Positions 50,801 to 59,745 of a stretch of DNA of 64,000 nucleotides are shown here, in pieces. A program made the translations under genes and the position numbers. How positions within the stretch are numbered: the first letter of the stretch is position 1; each line of letters opens with the position of its first letter. The notes beneath the pieces were generated by a model, which was given only the letters and a program-made list of their open reading frames with translations, was not told the origin of the DNA and did no database searches. The stretch covers positions 1 to 64,000 of the forward strand of contig CAYQCE010000010.1 of NCBI GenBank assembly GCA_964415885.1, read 5' to 3'. The stretch comes from CAYQCE01 sp964415885. GTDB lineage: Bacteria; Zixibacteria; MSB-5A5; JAABVY01; JAHJOQ01.

Positions 50801-53280
50801 TAGCCCTCCTCGGTTTTGCGGAGGCCGACATAACCACTCTGTGGGTGGATACGCACGCCCTCGTATTCGGTCACAGCACGGCCGCCCGGTTCGAGTACTG
50901 TGCAAGACACAATTCCGCGCAGCGACGCAGGTGGATCGAGTCCGCCCGGTATTTTAAACTCGAAACTGCCGAGGCCATCTTCATCAAGCACGGTATCACC
51001 GAGTTTGAATCTCTGGCTTTTGAACTGTTTGCGTGAATCGAAAAACGTGAAACCTGCAAAAGCTTCGGGGGTGAACGGATAGTCTTCTATGTCGATGACA
51101 GCCGAGGCGTTTCTTCCTGAGGCGGGCGGTCCGAATAGGGTCAACGCCTCGACTCTCGCTCTCAGAGAATCTCCCGCAGAGTACTCCTTGGCATCCGTGG
51201 TTAGCTTGACCTTCATCCGATCCGGAAGGAATTCCTCGACAAGGAAATCACTACTGCCTATCTGTATTTCGTTGCCGATGCTCACCTTGACATTGTATCT
51301 GCCAGTAAGGGCGTAATCCGGTATCTGCGTTTCGAATTCGACCATTCCCTGCGAGTTGAGGATTTTTCGCTGTTCGGACAGGACTACACTTCTCGGATCC
51401 CGCACCGCGATCATCAGCGGCAACGGTTCCGGACTCGCAAGCGACGCCCCGCGGACTATCGCAGCCAGACTGACTGTCTCGCCCGGCCGATAGATATCTC
51501 GCTCATAATATATGTGTGAGCGGTAACCGTCGCCGGTTATCTCTATTCCGCCGACATCGAAGTCGGATGTCGGTATAACTCGTCGTTCGAGTTCGAGGAA
51601 CGAGAAGTCGTCATCACGTTCGGCGATCAACAGGTGGGGATCCCGTTCGCCGTAATACTGCTCGATGTTGCGGAAAATCAACAATCCATCGCGTCCTGTG
51701 GTCCTCACGCCGAGCTTCTGGTTATTGCGACTGACCAGTGTCACTCGGACTCCTGACAGAGGCTCAACACTGTTGAGCGAATTAGCCCAGACCCAGAGGT
51801 CATTTCCGGTTTTCTTGGCAAGTAAACCAATATCAGTTGCCAGAATCCACCTTGCCTGCGATCTCCAGCGGTGCTCGAATTGACGTGCCGTGATTCTGAA
51901 CATGCCACGGTAGCCGGATTCGAACAGATGGCTGACATCCAGAGGTGTGACGACCTCCTTGTTGAACTGACGGTCTACCTGCACGACGAATTCATCGATG
52001 TTTCGGCCTACGCTCGGCAGGTTTACCTGCGAATAGTAATACGGCCTGTCGATGCCGGGATCTTCGTTGTTGAGCATGTAGGTTAGATTGTTTGAGAATA
52101 CCTGATCGATTTCGACCGCGACCGAATCGATATTGATCGTTGAGAGGCCGACATGCATATTCCCCTTTCTCGCGAGGTAGAATCCGTCTCCCACGAAATC
52201 GATCTGAGGAGGTACTTCCTTCTCGACAACAGTGATCGCACTTCGAAAGGGCCGATCGAGCGTGGAACCGTCCACCGCGCGCAGTGCCTCTGCTACTGTG
52301 ACCTTGTACGTCTCACCGCTCTCGAAGTCCGCCTTGAGGTCAACATAACGGTAGTGCGGCTCGGCATGGAAATCGATTTCAGGGTCGATACTAAAGTATC
52401 CCCCGATTCCCTCCACCTTGATTGGAATATTGAATGTCAGCCGCAGAAACGGCTCTCCGGGGCGGGTGTAGAGCGCCTCGAGCGATTCCACAACCAGACG
52501 TCCTCTTCCCGCGAGGGCGGCAGAGGTTTCATATTTGCTCGCCAAGCCGAGATTGCCTCCCGCACAGCGGATGTCCTTTTTTACTATCAGCCGGATCTCG
52601 CTGTCGTTCTCTCCGCGCTCCACTCCGCGAGCGATTATGTTGATGACCGCCGACCGCTGCTGTGTTACCACTTGGAAATCGATGCTGTTACCGTTTGCGT
52701 TTTCGAGCCTTATGTTGTCGCGTGCACTAACCGGATCAACCTCACACGAAAACTCTATCGTCGCAGTCAGGGAAGCTGTCGCGCCCCCTTCAGTATCGTA
52801 GTCGAAAGTGAAGTGAGAACCAATTATCGATAGGCGGCTTGTGTGAAAACTGAACCGATTGTTACCTTTGAGTGAGTAACCGAGATGCGATATCCTCGAC
52901 CTGTCGAGGGTTATCCTGTATTCCGATGACGGTAAAAACAGTCTGTCCGGATAAAACCTCAGTTGGTTCTCGGATATCCACTGAACTCGTCCGGGAATAT
53001 CCGGATCGAATCTGATTAGATCGTTTTCGATGAGCACATTGATGAGCGAGTCCTTCGCGACAGGTTTGTCGAATACTATGGTCAGGTTTGATGATCGCTC
53101 GATTTCTCCGGATGGATCGATCAGTTCGATCTCGACTGTGCCTTCCCCGCCTCGGTCGGCCTGGTAGAGAAGCAACCCGATTACTATGATCACAATCAGA
53201 ATCGCAATTATGACATATGGAATTGTCTGACCCGACGGCGATCTGAGTTTTCCCTTTGCTGACTTTGCGTCTATTCCCAC
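47827..53280 (-). CDS. Bacterial alpha-2-macroglobulin
   Basis: A 1817-residue periplasmic protease trap of the YfhM/ECAM type. One N-terminal membrane helix (about 20-43, VIIAILIVIIVIGLLLYQ) anchors it; there is no lipobox, unlike E. coli YfhM. It has the series of macroglobulin-like domains, the MG/BRD region with SGIYRPGETV-like wording (YERDIYRPGETVSLAAIVRG), and the thioester motif CLEQ with Cys1360 and Gln1363 in YPHGCLEQTVSRAFPL. The helical TED domain and C-terminal receptor-like domain follow. The cross-linking thioester is expected to trap attacking proteases. First gene of an operon with a cupin and pbpC. Confidence 0.93.
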   Translation of the reverse strand: MGIDAKSAKGKLRSPSGQTIPYVIIAILIVIIVIGLLLYQADRGGEGTVEIELIDPSGEIERSSNLTIVFDKPVAKDSLINVLIENDLIRFDPDIPGRVQWISENQLRFYPDRLFLPSSEYRITLDRSRISHLGYSLKGNNRFSFHTSRLSIIGSHFTFDYDTEGGATASLTATIEFSCEVDPVSARDNIRLENANGNSIDFQVVTQQRSAVINIIARGVERGENDSEIRLIVKKDIRCAGGNLGLASKYETSAALAGRGRLVVESLEALYTRPGEPFLRLTFNIPIKVEGIGGYFSIDPEIDFHAEPHYRYVDLKADFESGETYKVTVAEALRAVDGSTLDRPFRSAITVVEKEVPPQIDFVGDGFYLARKGNMHVGLSTINIDSVAVEIDQVFSNNLTYMLNNEDPGIDRPYYYSQVNLPSVGRNIDEFVVQVDRQFNKEVVTPLDVSHLFESGYRGMFRITARQFEHRWRSQARWILATDIGLLAKKTGNDLWVWANSLNSVEPLSGVRVTLVSRNNQKLGVRTTGRDGLLIFRNIEQYYGERDPHLLIAERDDDFSFLELERRVIPTSDFDVGGIEITGDGYRSHIYYERDIYRPGETVSLAAIVRGASLASPEPLPLMIAVRDPRSVVLSEQRKILNSQGMVEFETQIPDYALTGRYNVKVSIGNEIQIGSSDFLVEEFLPDRMKVKLTTDAKEYSAGDSLRARVEALTLFGPPASGRNASAVIDIEDYPFTPEAFAGFTFFDSRKQFKSQRFKLGDTVLDEDGLGSFEFKIPGGLDPPASLRGIVSCTVLEPGGRAVTEYEGVRIHPQSGYVGLRKTEEGYAEPNKPSQFEAVFLDTDGIPVSEREISLKIFRVYWQTILRQTRGGEYRYESERIEDEVKSMSLQSQAEPVAFNFVPTDNGKYRIVARETESGASSAIEFYASGWGYSPWAMESPDRIEIDFDKEEYRSGETARVQLRAPFPGQALLTIERDTIYEQRVLEMSENTATVDVPVNAGYKPNVYVSVHLIRSIEGIDKDTPVRAFGAAPLHVSAADHKLEVSLDLPDVIRPKTTLPIGFNVSNAGGKSVHLTVAAVDEGILQLTDFENPDPFEYFFAKRRLSVETMDLYGMILPEIEPSQSSPGGDVEAARKRHLTPGAVRRVKPVSYWSGIVQTDERGFGSVKYDVPQFNGKLRIMAVAVQDNRFGGADGEVIVRDPIVLTPTFPRFIAPTDSFTVPISVFNGTGKSAIVDLRLTADGPVRLIDSNFAIDLADEEERAAYFRVEAENALGKASFKIRATAPGVSTEYSVDIPVRAPVPYETYYGSGSIQEGETVSFMYPSNIIPGTDTHHLMISSLPTVRFAKSLQYLLRYPHGCLEQTVSRAFPLLYFDEIAKAAEPDLFETNSADYYVEEAIRKVENLQSNSGDFSFWPATDYQNDWATVYATHFLIEARKRNFTVSDRVYKRATGAVERLSNAARNVDGRSLTVNVYACYALALAGEPNRSRMHYLKDNLLDKLVLYSRYQLAGAFALSGDEPTARELLPKRANVAFTDEERESGGVFNSPTRARAIALEVLLRIDARSPIIPGLISELTRSATDLGRWYSTQDNAFALMALGKALETQEETDFQGTVVIGGEAHAFDETGLSLTSDHYMGDSVTITIDGSGTAYYYWRTDGLPSDLNIREYDNDIVVRRVYRDENGNAITGGRFEQGDLVIVDVYLKAPNEPLSNVAVVEVLPSGFEIENPRLRSSQQMKWIGRNTYKPQYTDIRDDRLILYGELAQGKDEHFYYAVRAVTAGEFILPPIRAEAMYAPMKASVASSGQITIVQPKRGD

Positions 53281-53575
53281 AGATTCCTCCCTCTGAACAC
53301 TGGATTGACTGCATAAACATACCGTTTGTTTGTGCCGCGTGCAAACCGAAATGCCGTCAGTCTCGATCTATCTGCTGATATAACACCGATTGCAACCAGC
53401 GTGCCGGGATGAAGCGACCGTCATTCCTCGAGAATCGCGCATCAGCGTCGTCCGCGCTGTGTACAATGTGGCAATTCAGACACAATCTGGGAATCCGGAG
53501 TATAATGAACATTGATCGGCAGCACCTTGTTTGTGATGTTAACGGTGACCAGGATATCAAGGACTGGAGAATGCG

Positions 53576-53974
53576 ATGACGGCAGACCGTAGAGAGAATA
53601 TCTCATCAGGATCGGAATGGGAGACCAAATTTGGATACAGCCGGGCGGTTCGTGTCGGTGACCATATTCATGTTTCCGGTACGACCGCAGTCGACGAGCG
53701 AGGAGAGGTGTTGCACAAGAGTGACGCATACCGGCAGACTGTCGCCATCCTGAAGCGAATCGAAAGCGCGCTCTCCGATGCCGGTGCGGAACTGCGACAC
53801 GTCGTGAGGACGAGAATGTACGTGACCGACATTGCGCATGCCAGTCAGGTTGGGCGAGCTCACGGCGAGTTTTTCGGCGAGATCAGGCCCGCTTCCACAC
53901 TCGTGCAAATTGTGGCTCTGGTCAGCCCCGAGATGCTTGTAGAAATCGAAGTTGATGCTTATATAAGGGACTGA
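53576..53974 (+). CDS. RidA family protein
   Basis: A 132-residue YjgF/YER057c/UK114 member. RidA proteins form trimers that hydrolyse reactive enamine/imine intermediates of PLP enzymes. Seen here: FGYSRAVRVGDHIHVSGTTAV, the catalytic Arg in VRTRMYVTDI and a C-terminal IVALVSPEMLVEIEVDA. The N-terminus is slightly longer than RidA proper. GGAGA lies before the ATG. Alone in its unit, 76 bases before the PEBP gene. Confidence 0.9.
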   Translation: MTADRRENISSGSEWETKFGYSRAVRVGDHIHVSGTTAVDERGEVLHKSDAYRQTVAILKRIESALSDAGAELRHVVRTRMYVTDIAHASQVGRAHGEFFGEIRPASTLVQIVALVSPEMLVEIEVDAYIRD

Positions 53975-54050
53975 TGATTCGAGCGAAAACGGAGGGTCAA
54001 CCTGCACCGTCATCCGAGAAGCGCGGATATCTATCGGGAGAACGCGCGAG

Positions 54051-54638
54051 ATGAAGATTTGCAACGCTCTGACTGGTGTGCTGATTGCTGTCGCGATCTT
54101 TGCCTGCGGTGGCAACGGAAGCGATCGGGAAGAAACGAATGTTGATATTGATGATAAGGCCAAGGAGGCGAATATGGCAGTTGAGTTAACGAGTACCGCT
54201 TTCGGGGAGAGCGAACCGATACCGAGCAAGTACACGTGCGATGGTGAGAATATCTCCCCGCCGATGGCGTGGGATAATGTGCCGGCTGGAACGAACTCCC
54301 TCGCGATCATTTGCGATGATCCGGATGCTCCGGGCAAGACCTGGGTTCACTGGGTGCTCTTCAACATTCCGGTGGAAGCCACAAGATTGCCGGAGGGTAT
54401 TGCCAATGCCGAGATCCTCAACAATCGCGCCCGGCACGGCGTTAACGATTTCGGTAATTACGGCTATGGCGGACCATGCCCGCCGTCCGGTTCGCACCGC
54501 TATGTTTTCAAGATCTTCGCACTCGATTCGAAGCTGGACCTGACGGGAAAAGTCTCCAAACAACAGCTCGAGAGTGCAATGCAGGGCCACATTCTCGGCG
54601 GCGGCCAGCTGATCGGCGTTTACTCGAGGGAGAAGTAG
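54051..54638 (+). CDS. YbhB/YbcL-type PEBP lipoprotein
   Basis: A 195-residue phosphatidylethanolamine-binding-protein homologue. Here it carries a lipoprotein signal (ALTGVLIAVAIFAC) with an acidic linker, so it is anchored outside the cytoplasm; bacterial PEBPs are often soluble. Ligand-site motifs DPDAPGKTWVHW and GYGGPCPPSGSHRY are intact. Function in bacteria is unclear. GGGAG lies upstream of the ATG. Confidence 0.87.
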   Translation: MKICNALTGVLIAVAIFACGGNGSDREETNVDIDDKAKEANMAVELTSTAFGESEPIPSKYTCDGENISPPMAWDNVPAGTNSLAIICDDPDAPGKTWVHWVLFNIPVEATRLPEGIANAEILNNRARHGVNDFGNYGYGGPCPPSGSHRYVFKIFALDSKLDLTGKVSKQQLESAMQGHILGGGQLIGVYSREK

Positions 54639-54986
54639 CCGGGTTTTCGATACAGCGACTCGTACGAGTTCCGTCAGATACCGCCGGCAATTGTCCGCGT
54701 GCGTTCCGGCGTGCTTCGAATCGTCCTTTGTCTATGCGGCTATACGGTCAGGTCACATCCTCCTTCGGCGAGCAGACCTGACCGAACTTCACTGCCACCC
54801 TTTTTCAACAAGTCCTTACTGCAGGAAAGACAGCCGCGCATCGCTCTCGGCTGCAATATTTACTCAGTCAGGTTCCATGAATGTCCGCTCAATCGAGCGC
54901 AGGTCTATGGCCTTGTGTGAAACCGGTTAGAGCATCTTCAATCAGCACGGCGAACTCAGTGTCGTTGAATCTGAGAAGAAGGAAGA
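54639..54986. other. Intergenic region with hairpin repeat
   Basis: No convincing gene. Holds the nested hairpin copy at 54746-54783 and a TTTTTCAACAAGTCC element at about 54802 shared with other gaps. Confidence 0.55.
54746..54783. repeat. Nested hairpin repeat, copy 2
   Basis: Perfect outer stem GGTCAGGTC/GACCTGACC with CTTCGGCGAGCA inside. It is homologous to 2044-2082 over its whole length, with a compensatory G-C for T-A change in the outer stem. It sits after the PEBP stop, but has no T-tract. Confidence 0.6.
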
Positions 54987-55796
54987 CTAAGATATCTGTT
55001 TCCGTGCCTTAATCGAAAACATCAGCGGCATCCCGCCGCGCATTTTCGGATATCTCCAGAAACCATCCTCGCCTTGGATTAGCCACGGGTGCGACTGATA
55101 AGTAGTAAAGTCGAGCTCGTGAAAGAACTCAATCGTCAGTCCTGCGTCGATGAGCGCACAAATCACCTCTGAAATTGGATGTGACCATTCGAAGCTCGTG
55201 CGAACAGTGTTATCGGTTTTGTCGGCGTATGACCCCGGGTCATCGAATCGCAACGGCTCGGTGTGATGAAAATACGAATATCGCACCGCAGGCTCGGCCG
55301 GGTTCTCGTCATCGAAAATACCCACGATCGGATGGAATTCGCGGATGTAGAAGAAACCGCCCGGTTTGACATATCGCGCCGCGACTTCCGCCCAGCTCTT
55401 AAGCTCCCGCAGCCAGCAGAGCACCCCGCCGGACGTATAGACAATATCGTACGATTCATCGAGTTTCTCCGGCATGCTGTCTATGTCGGATTCTACGAAA
55501 CGCGCATTGATTGAGAGCTCTTCCGCGATCGATTTCGCCATCTGTATAGCTCTCGGCGAAAAATCGACCCCGGTGACATCCGCGCCGAGTCGCGCGAACG
55601 ACATCGTGTCGAGACCGAAGTGGCACTGCAGATGCAGGAGTGATCTGTCGGCGACATCACCGATCTCATCGAGCTCGAAATCATAGAGCATCGATTTCCC
55701 CGCACGGAACCCATAGAGGTCATAGAACTCGGTTTTAGCGTGCAGTTCTGCGAGGCTGTCCCACATCTCGCGATTTGAATCGTAATACTCATTCAT
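54987..55796 (-). CDS. Class I SAM-dependent methyltransferase
   Basis: A 269-residue soluble methyltransferase with the usual Rossmann core: motif I LLHLQCHFGLDTMSFARLG, acidic loop GVDFSPRAIQMA, and YDIVYTSGGVLCWL. The long C-terminal part (EFFHELDFTTYQSHPWL) fits a small-molecule or unknown-substrate family common in Firmicutes. I start at MNEYYDSN (55796); the frame is open to 55829. Substrate unknown. Confidence 0.83.
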   Translation of the reverse strand: MNEYYDSNREMWDSLAELHAKTEFYDLYGFRAGKSMLYDFELDEIGDVADRSLLHLQCHFGLDTMSFARLGADVTGVDFSPRAIQMAKSIAEELSINARFVESDIDSMPEKLDESYDIVYTSGGVLCWLRELKSWAEVAARYVKPGGFFYIREFHPIVGIFDDENPAEPAVRYSYFHHTEPLRFDDPGSYADKTDNTVRTSFEWSHPISEVICALIDAGLTIEFFHELDFTTYQSHPWLIQGEDGFWRYPKMRGGMPLMFSIKARKQIS

Positions 55797-55873
55797 AAGA
55801 AATGTCCCCAATATTTCCGCCGGGGACATTTAGCAGTGCAAAGGAGGAATTGTCAATTAGATTGCGTTGGATA

Positions 55874-56353
55874 TCACTTAGAAATTACGCCTTCCAGTAT
55901 CTTTTCTTCCTGCCGGGATACCTCGCCCATTACCTCGGCAATCTTGCCGCCGAAGAATTTGCTGACCAGCCCCACGTTCATCTGGGAGACCATGACTTTA
56001 CCGTCGCCGGTCTTGTAAACGCCGATCCGACAGGGCATTATACCCGATACAATCTTATTGTTGTCATCCTGCAGGATCGAGTAAGCGTGATCCGGCTGAC
56101 ATAGCGATACGACCCGCAACTCGGTCATATCGGTATGTCCCGCTTCTTTGAGGCTGTTCTGGATATCATACACCTTAGGGACCTGCCACCCGGAGCTTGT
56201 CGCATTGTCGGTTATCATCTTGACAGTCGTTGAGAGATCGTGCCGGCTCTCGTGAGTGTTGAGCATCATGCTCGGCATGAGGAGCCTCATCGCGATAACG
56301 GTCAGGATAATTCCGCCTACAGCTCCAATTGCAAGAATTACGACAGTGTTCAT
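55874..56353 (-). CDS. DUF302 domain protein, membrane-anchored
   Basis: A 159-residue protein with an N-terminal membrane helix (VVILAIGAVGGIILTVIAM) and a DUF302 domain (TTVKMITDNATSSGWQVPKVYDI, then RVVSLCQPDHAY and CRIGVYKTGDGKV). DUF302 proteins are small alpha/beta folds of unknown activity, often linked to sulfur or metal stress and cation systems. It lies 77 bases upstream of the methyltransferase in the same orientation, so they may be co-transcribed. Confidence 0.85.
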   Translation of the reverse strand: MNTVVILAIGAVGGIILTVIAMRLLMPSMMLNTHESRHDLSTTVKMITDNATSSGWQVPKVYDIQNSLKEAGHTDMTELRVVSLCQPDHAYSILQDDNNKIVSGIMPCRIGVYKTGDGKVMVSQMNVGLVSKFFGGKIAEVMGEVSRQEEKILEGVISK

Positions 56354-57268
56354 ACTCGGTTCAGCCTCCGGTTATCTTAATGTCTTCTGCTAATTTGATT
56401 AGTTGGTTGGCGATTTGATTCAGGAAAAATGAGCGGCGCGAGATTTTGTAGTTGATCAACGGCTTTTCCCCCGTTTCAGTTTAGTAGAACTCGCAGTGGT
56501 TCTGCCGTCTGCTTGAGCGAGACGCGAGAAAGAAACCCGGGTTTGAGAACCCGGGCCGCGCCGGACTTTGACGAAACCAAGGTCATGATGCCCTGGCCAC
56601 GCCGGTCTGAGGCCCTTTGGAGGCTATTGGAAGAAATACTGGCCACTATCTGCCCGGAAAGAGAAACGTCCCTTCAATATCGACACAACCTGTGAACAAG
56701 CTCTCTAAGATTGAAAAAATCGGACTTTCTCAACAAGCCCTTGCTGTGGGGCACCCTAACGGATTCCTTAACCTATCTGCGGTTTCGAAAGTGCACTGCG
56801 CGAGTATGTACAACTTGTCGTTAGCGCAAAGCCCCTCTTGCCGCTATTCTCTCGGTGTGGATTATGGTATCCAATTTGAGGGATGGGGAGGCGTCGGGCA
56901 AGGCTTTTTCCGTTGGTTTGCTGGTGGTTCACCCAATGCTCTCGTCGGGAAGGAGTTCCCGACGGCGCGTGGAAAGGAGTGGACGCGAGGTGGCGGCGTG
57001 ACTCCTGTTACATGCGAATGCACCTCTCGAATCAACCGGGCACTGGATTCCCGCTTGCGGGCCTGCTTTACAGCAGACCCTTGCGGGAATGACAGTGGTG
57101 TACTAACCCCGGCAGGGTGGCCCGAGTTTCAAACCCGGGTTTCACCTATCGTGGATACAAAGAGTCGCACCCTGGGTAGCTCACCCAGAGTCGAGGCTTG
57201 CCGAGACGCCGGGTGAGGACTAGCTTGAAACGAGCGCAGAAACCCGACAACTTGATTGAAGTCCTGCT
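56354..57268. other. Repeat-rich intergenic region
   Basis: About 900 bases without a supportable gene. Holds a 48-bp module at 56494-56541 (copy of 145-192), the inverted repeat CGTCGGGA-N6-TCCCGACG at 56943-56964, and palindromic Cs/Gs around CCCGCTTGCGGG (about 57047-57060) and CCCGGGTTTCA (about 57135). An open frame at 56617-57216 crosses these repeats and has no coding character. Confidence 0.6.
56494..56541. repeat. Dispersed intergenic repeat, copy 2
   Basis: Ungapped 48-bp match to 145-192 with about 11 mismatches. Both end GAAACCCGGG and lie in gene-free DNA. Confidence 0.55.
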
Positions 57269-58534
57269 CTATGTCCCTTCCTGCCACGAACTCAGATACT
57301 TGATCTGTTCTTTGGTCAGGCGATCGATCTTCGCGCCTTTGGATTTTAGCTTGAGCTTGGAGATGTTGGAGTCGATCTTCTCCGGCACGCCGTAGACCTT
57401 GTTCTCGAGCTTCTTGTAGTTCTTCGCGAGATACTCGGCAGAGAGCGCCTGATTCGCGAACGACATATCCATAACCATCGCGGGATGGCCTTCAGCGGCG
57501 GCGAGATTTATGAGACGGCCATCACCGAGGATGTTGATTTTCTTGCCGCCGGTGATGGTGTATTCCTCGACGAGCGGACGGACGTTGCGAATCTTCTTTG
57601 CCATTTTTTTCAACCCGACGAGATCGAGCTCGACATTGAAATGCCCCGAGTTGCATACCAGCGCGCCGTCCTTCATTTTCTTGAAATGTTCCGGACGGAT
57701 GACATGCAGATTGCCGGTCAGCGTAACGAAAACGTCGCCGATCCGTGCCGCCTGCGACATGGGCATCACCCGGAAGCCATCCATTACGGCCTCGAGCGCT
57801 TTCAGCGGATTGATCTCGGTCACAACAACATTTGCGCCGAGTCCGCGGGCTCTCATCGCCACACCGCGTCCGCACCAGCCGTACCCGGCCACTACGAATG
57901 TCGAACCGGCGATGAGGAAGTTGGTGGCACGCAGGATGCCGTCGATTGTCGACTGACCGGTACCGTAGCGGTTGTCGAAGAGATGTTTGGTGTTCGAGTC
58001 GTTTACGGCAACAATCGGGTATCCAAGAACTCCGTCTTTCTCCATTGCACGCAGGCGAATGACTCCGGTTGTGGTTTCCTCGGTCCCGCCCATGACATCG
58101 GGCAGAAGGTTTTTGCGCCTGGCGTGCAGAGTCGACACGACATCGCAGCCGTCATCCATCGTGATATGCGGTTTCCTGTCGATAACAGCGAAAACGTGAT
58201 CGTAGTAGACTTTCCGATTCTCACCTCTGACAGCGTAGACGGATATGCCGTCGTCCTTGACGAGCGAGGCAGCCACATCGTCCTGCGTCGAGAGCGGATT
58301 TGACGCGCACAGAGCGACGTCGGCACCACCGGCTTTGAGAGTCTTCATCAGGTTGGCGGTTTCGGTGGTGACATGCAGGCAGGCACCGATTCGGAGACCC
58401 TTGAGCGGCTTCTCCTTTTTGAAACGCTCGGTTATGAGGCGCAACACCGGCATATACTGGGCTGCCCATTCGATACGCTGCTTGCCGCTTTTGGCGAGTC
58501 TCAGATCATTAACATCATGCTTCTTGCGTGCCAT
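57269..58534 (-). CDS. ahcY: Adenosylhomocysteinase
   Basis: A 421-residue SAH hydrolase, splitting S-adenosylhomocysteine to adenosine and homocysteine. NAD-binding GYGWCGRGVAMRARGLGANV and the substrate segment HVTTETANL are present; the C-terminus ends YLSSWQEGT, a variant of the family's Tyr-terminal end. It starts 1 base after metK stops, linking synthesis and recycling of the SAM cycle in one operon, useful for the methyltransferase nearby. Confidence 0.94.
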   Translation of the reverse strand: MARKKHDVNDLRLAKSGKQRIEWAAQYMPVLRLITERFKKEKPLKGLRIGACLHVTTETANLMKTLKAGGADVALCASNPLSTQDDVAASLVKDDGISVYAVRGENRKVYYDHVFAVIDRKPHITMDDGCDVVSTLHARRKNLLPDVMGGTEETTTGVIRLRAMEKDGVLGYPIVAVNDSNTKHLFDNRYGTGQSTIDGILRATNFLIAGSTFVVAGYGWCGRGVAMRARGLGANVVVTEINPLKALEAVMDGFRVMPMSQAARIGDVFVTLTGNLHVIRPEHFKKMKDGALVCNSGHFNVELDLVGLKKMAKKIRNVRPLVEEYTITGGKKINILGDGRLINLAAAEGHPAMVMDMSFANQALSAEYLAKNYKKLENKVYGVPEKIDSNISKLKLKSKGAKIDRLTKEQIKYLSSWQEGT

Positions 58535-58535
58535 A

Positions 58536-59699
58536 CTACATTTCCTTTGCTATGTCTTTCGCCCTGTCCGTCTTCTCCCAGATAAAACCATCATCCTCTC
58601 TTCCGAAATGGCCATAGGCGGCGGTATTCCGATAGATCGGTCTCAGAAGATCGAGTGTATCAATAATTCCCTTGGGTGTCAAATCAAATTGCTTCCTCAC
58701 GAGTTTCTCGAGTTTGGAATCGGCAAGATCAGAGGTGTTGTCGGTCCAGACCGAAACGGAAATAGGTTCGGCTACGCCGATCGCGTATGCCAACTGAATA
58801 GTGCATTTCCTCGCTACGCCTGAGGCGACGATATTCTTCGCGATGTAGCGCGCCATATACGCCGCAGAGCGGTCGACTTTGGTCGGGTCCTTGCCGGAGA
58901 ACGCACCGCCGCCGTGCGTGGCCATCCCGCCATACGTATCCACTATGATCTTACGGCCCGTCATACCGGTATCGGATTGAGGTCCGCCGATGACGAATTT
59001 TCCGGTGGGATTGACCAGGTAGCGGGTCTCATCGTCGACGAGCTCCTCCGGGAGCACCGGTTTTACGACCTTCTCAATGATCTGCTGTATCGAGTCCTCA
59101 GTTATGGCAGTCCCGACGTAATCGAGGATCTCCGCCGTGTGCTGAGTAGAGATCAGAACAGTATGGACCCGTTTCGGCTGGCCGTTGACATACTCAATTG
59201 TGACCTGGGATTTGCCGTCGGGCCCGAGAAAAGGCAGAAGGGCTTCCTTACGGGTCATGGCCAGCTTCTTTGTCAGTTTGTGGGCCAGCATGATCGGCAT
59301 CGGCATCAACTCCGGGGTTTCATCCGATGCATACCCGGTCATCAGGCCCTGATCGCCTGCGCCGCCTGCATCGACCCCCTGTGCGATATCCGGCGATTGG
59401 CTGCCGATAGCGTTCAGGATGGCGCAGGTCTGGTAATTGAAACCATACTCCGGTTTGTCGTAGCCAATGTTACGCACGATTTCACGGACGAGCTTATTGA
59501 TGTCAACGTAGGTCGTTGTTGTGATTTCCCCGCCGACAATCACGAGACCGACCGTGACAAATGTCTCGCACGCCACTCTGCCGCTTATATCATCTTCGAG
59601 AATTGTATCCAGCACTCCGTCTGATATCTGGTCGCAAATTTTGTCGGGGTGCCCCTCGGTGACCGACTCCGAGGTGAACAGGAATGTCTTGTCCCCCAT
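58536..59699 (-). CDS. metK: S-adenosylmethionine synthase
   Basis: A 387-residue methionine adenosyltransferase making SAM from methionine and ATP. Motifs are SESVTEGHPDKICDQISDG at the N-terminus, GAGDQGLMTGYASDE and GGGAFSGKDPTKVDRS. ATG at 59699 follows GGAGG with 5-base spacing. No SAM riboswitch fits in the 46 bases before it. Upstream is the nucleotidyltransferase, downstream ahcY. Confidence 0.96.
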   Translation of the reverse strand: MGDKTFLFTSESVTEGHPDKICDQISDGVLDTILEDDISGRVACETFVTVGLVIVGGEITTTTYVDINKLVREIVRNIGYDKPEYGFNYQTCAILNAIGSQSPDIAQGVDAGGAGDQGLMTGYASDETPELMPMPIMLAHKLTKKLAMTRKEALLPFLGPDGKSQVTIEYVNGQPKRVHTVLISTQHTAEILDYVGTAITEDSIQQIIEKVVKPVLPEELVDDETRYLVNPTGKFVIGGPQSDTGMTGRKIIVDTYGGMATHGGGAFSGKDPTKVDRSAAYMARYIAKNIVASGVARKCTIQLAYAIGVAEPISVSVWTDNTSDLADSKLEKLVRKQFDLTPKGIIDTLDLLRPIYRNTAAYGHFGREDDGFIWEKTDRAKDIAKEM

Positions 59700-59745
59700 A
59701 TTGCCTCCGTTTAGAATCACAATCTATCAATTGTAGTATGGAATT

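Noticed and set aside
56617..57216. 199-codon forward frame in the repeat-rich gap
   Set aside because: Runs through palindromic repeats, has no ribosome-binding site and no protein-like pattern.
59700..59745. SAM or SAH riboswitch before metK
   Set aside because: Only 46 bases separate metK from the previous gene; too short for known SAM-I-type aptamers.
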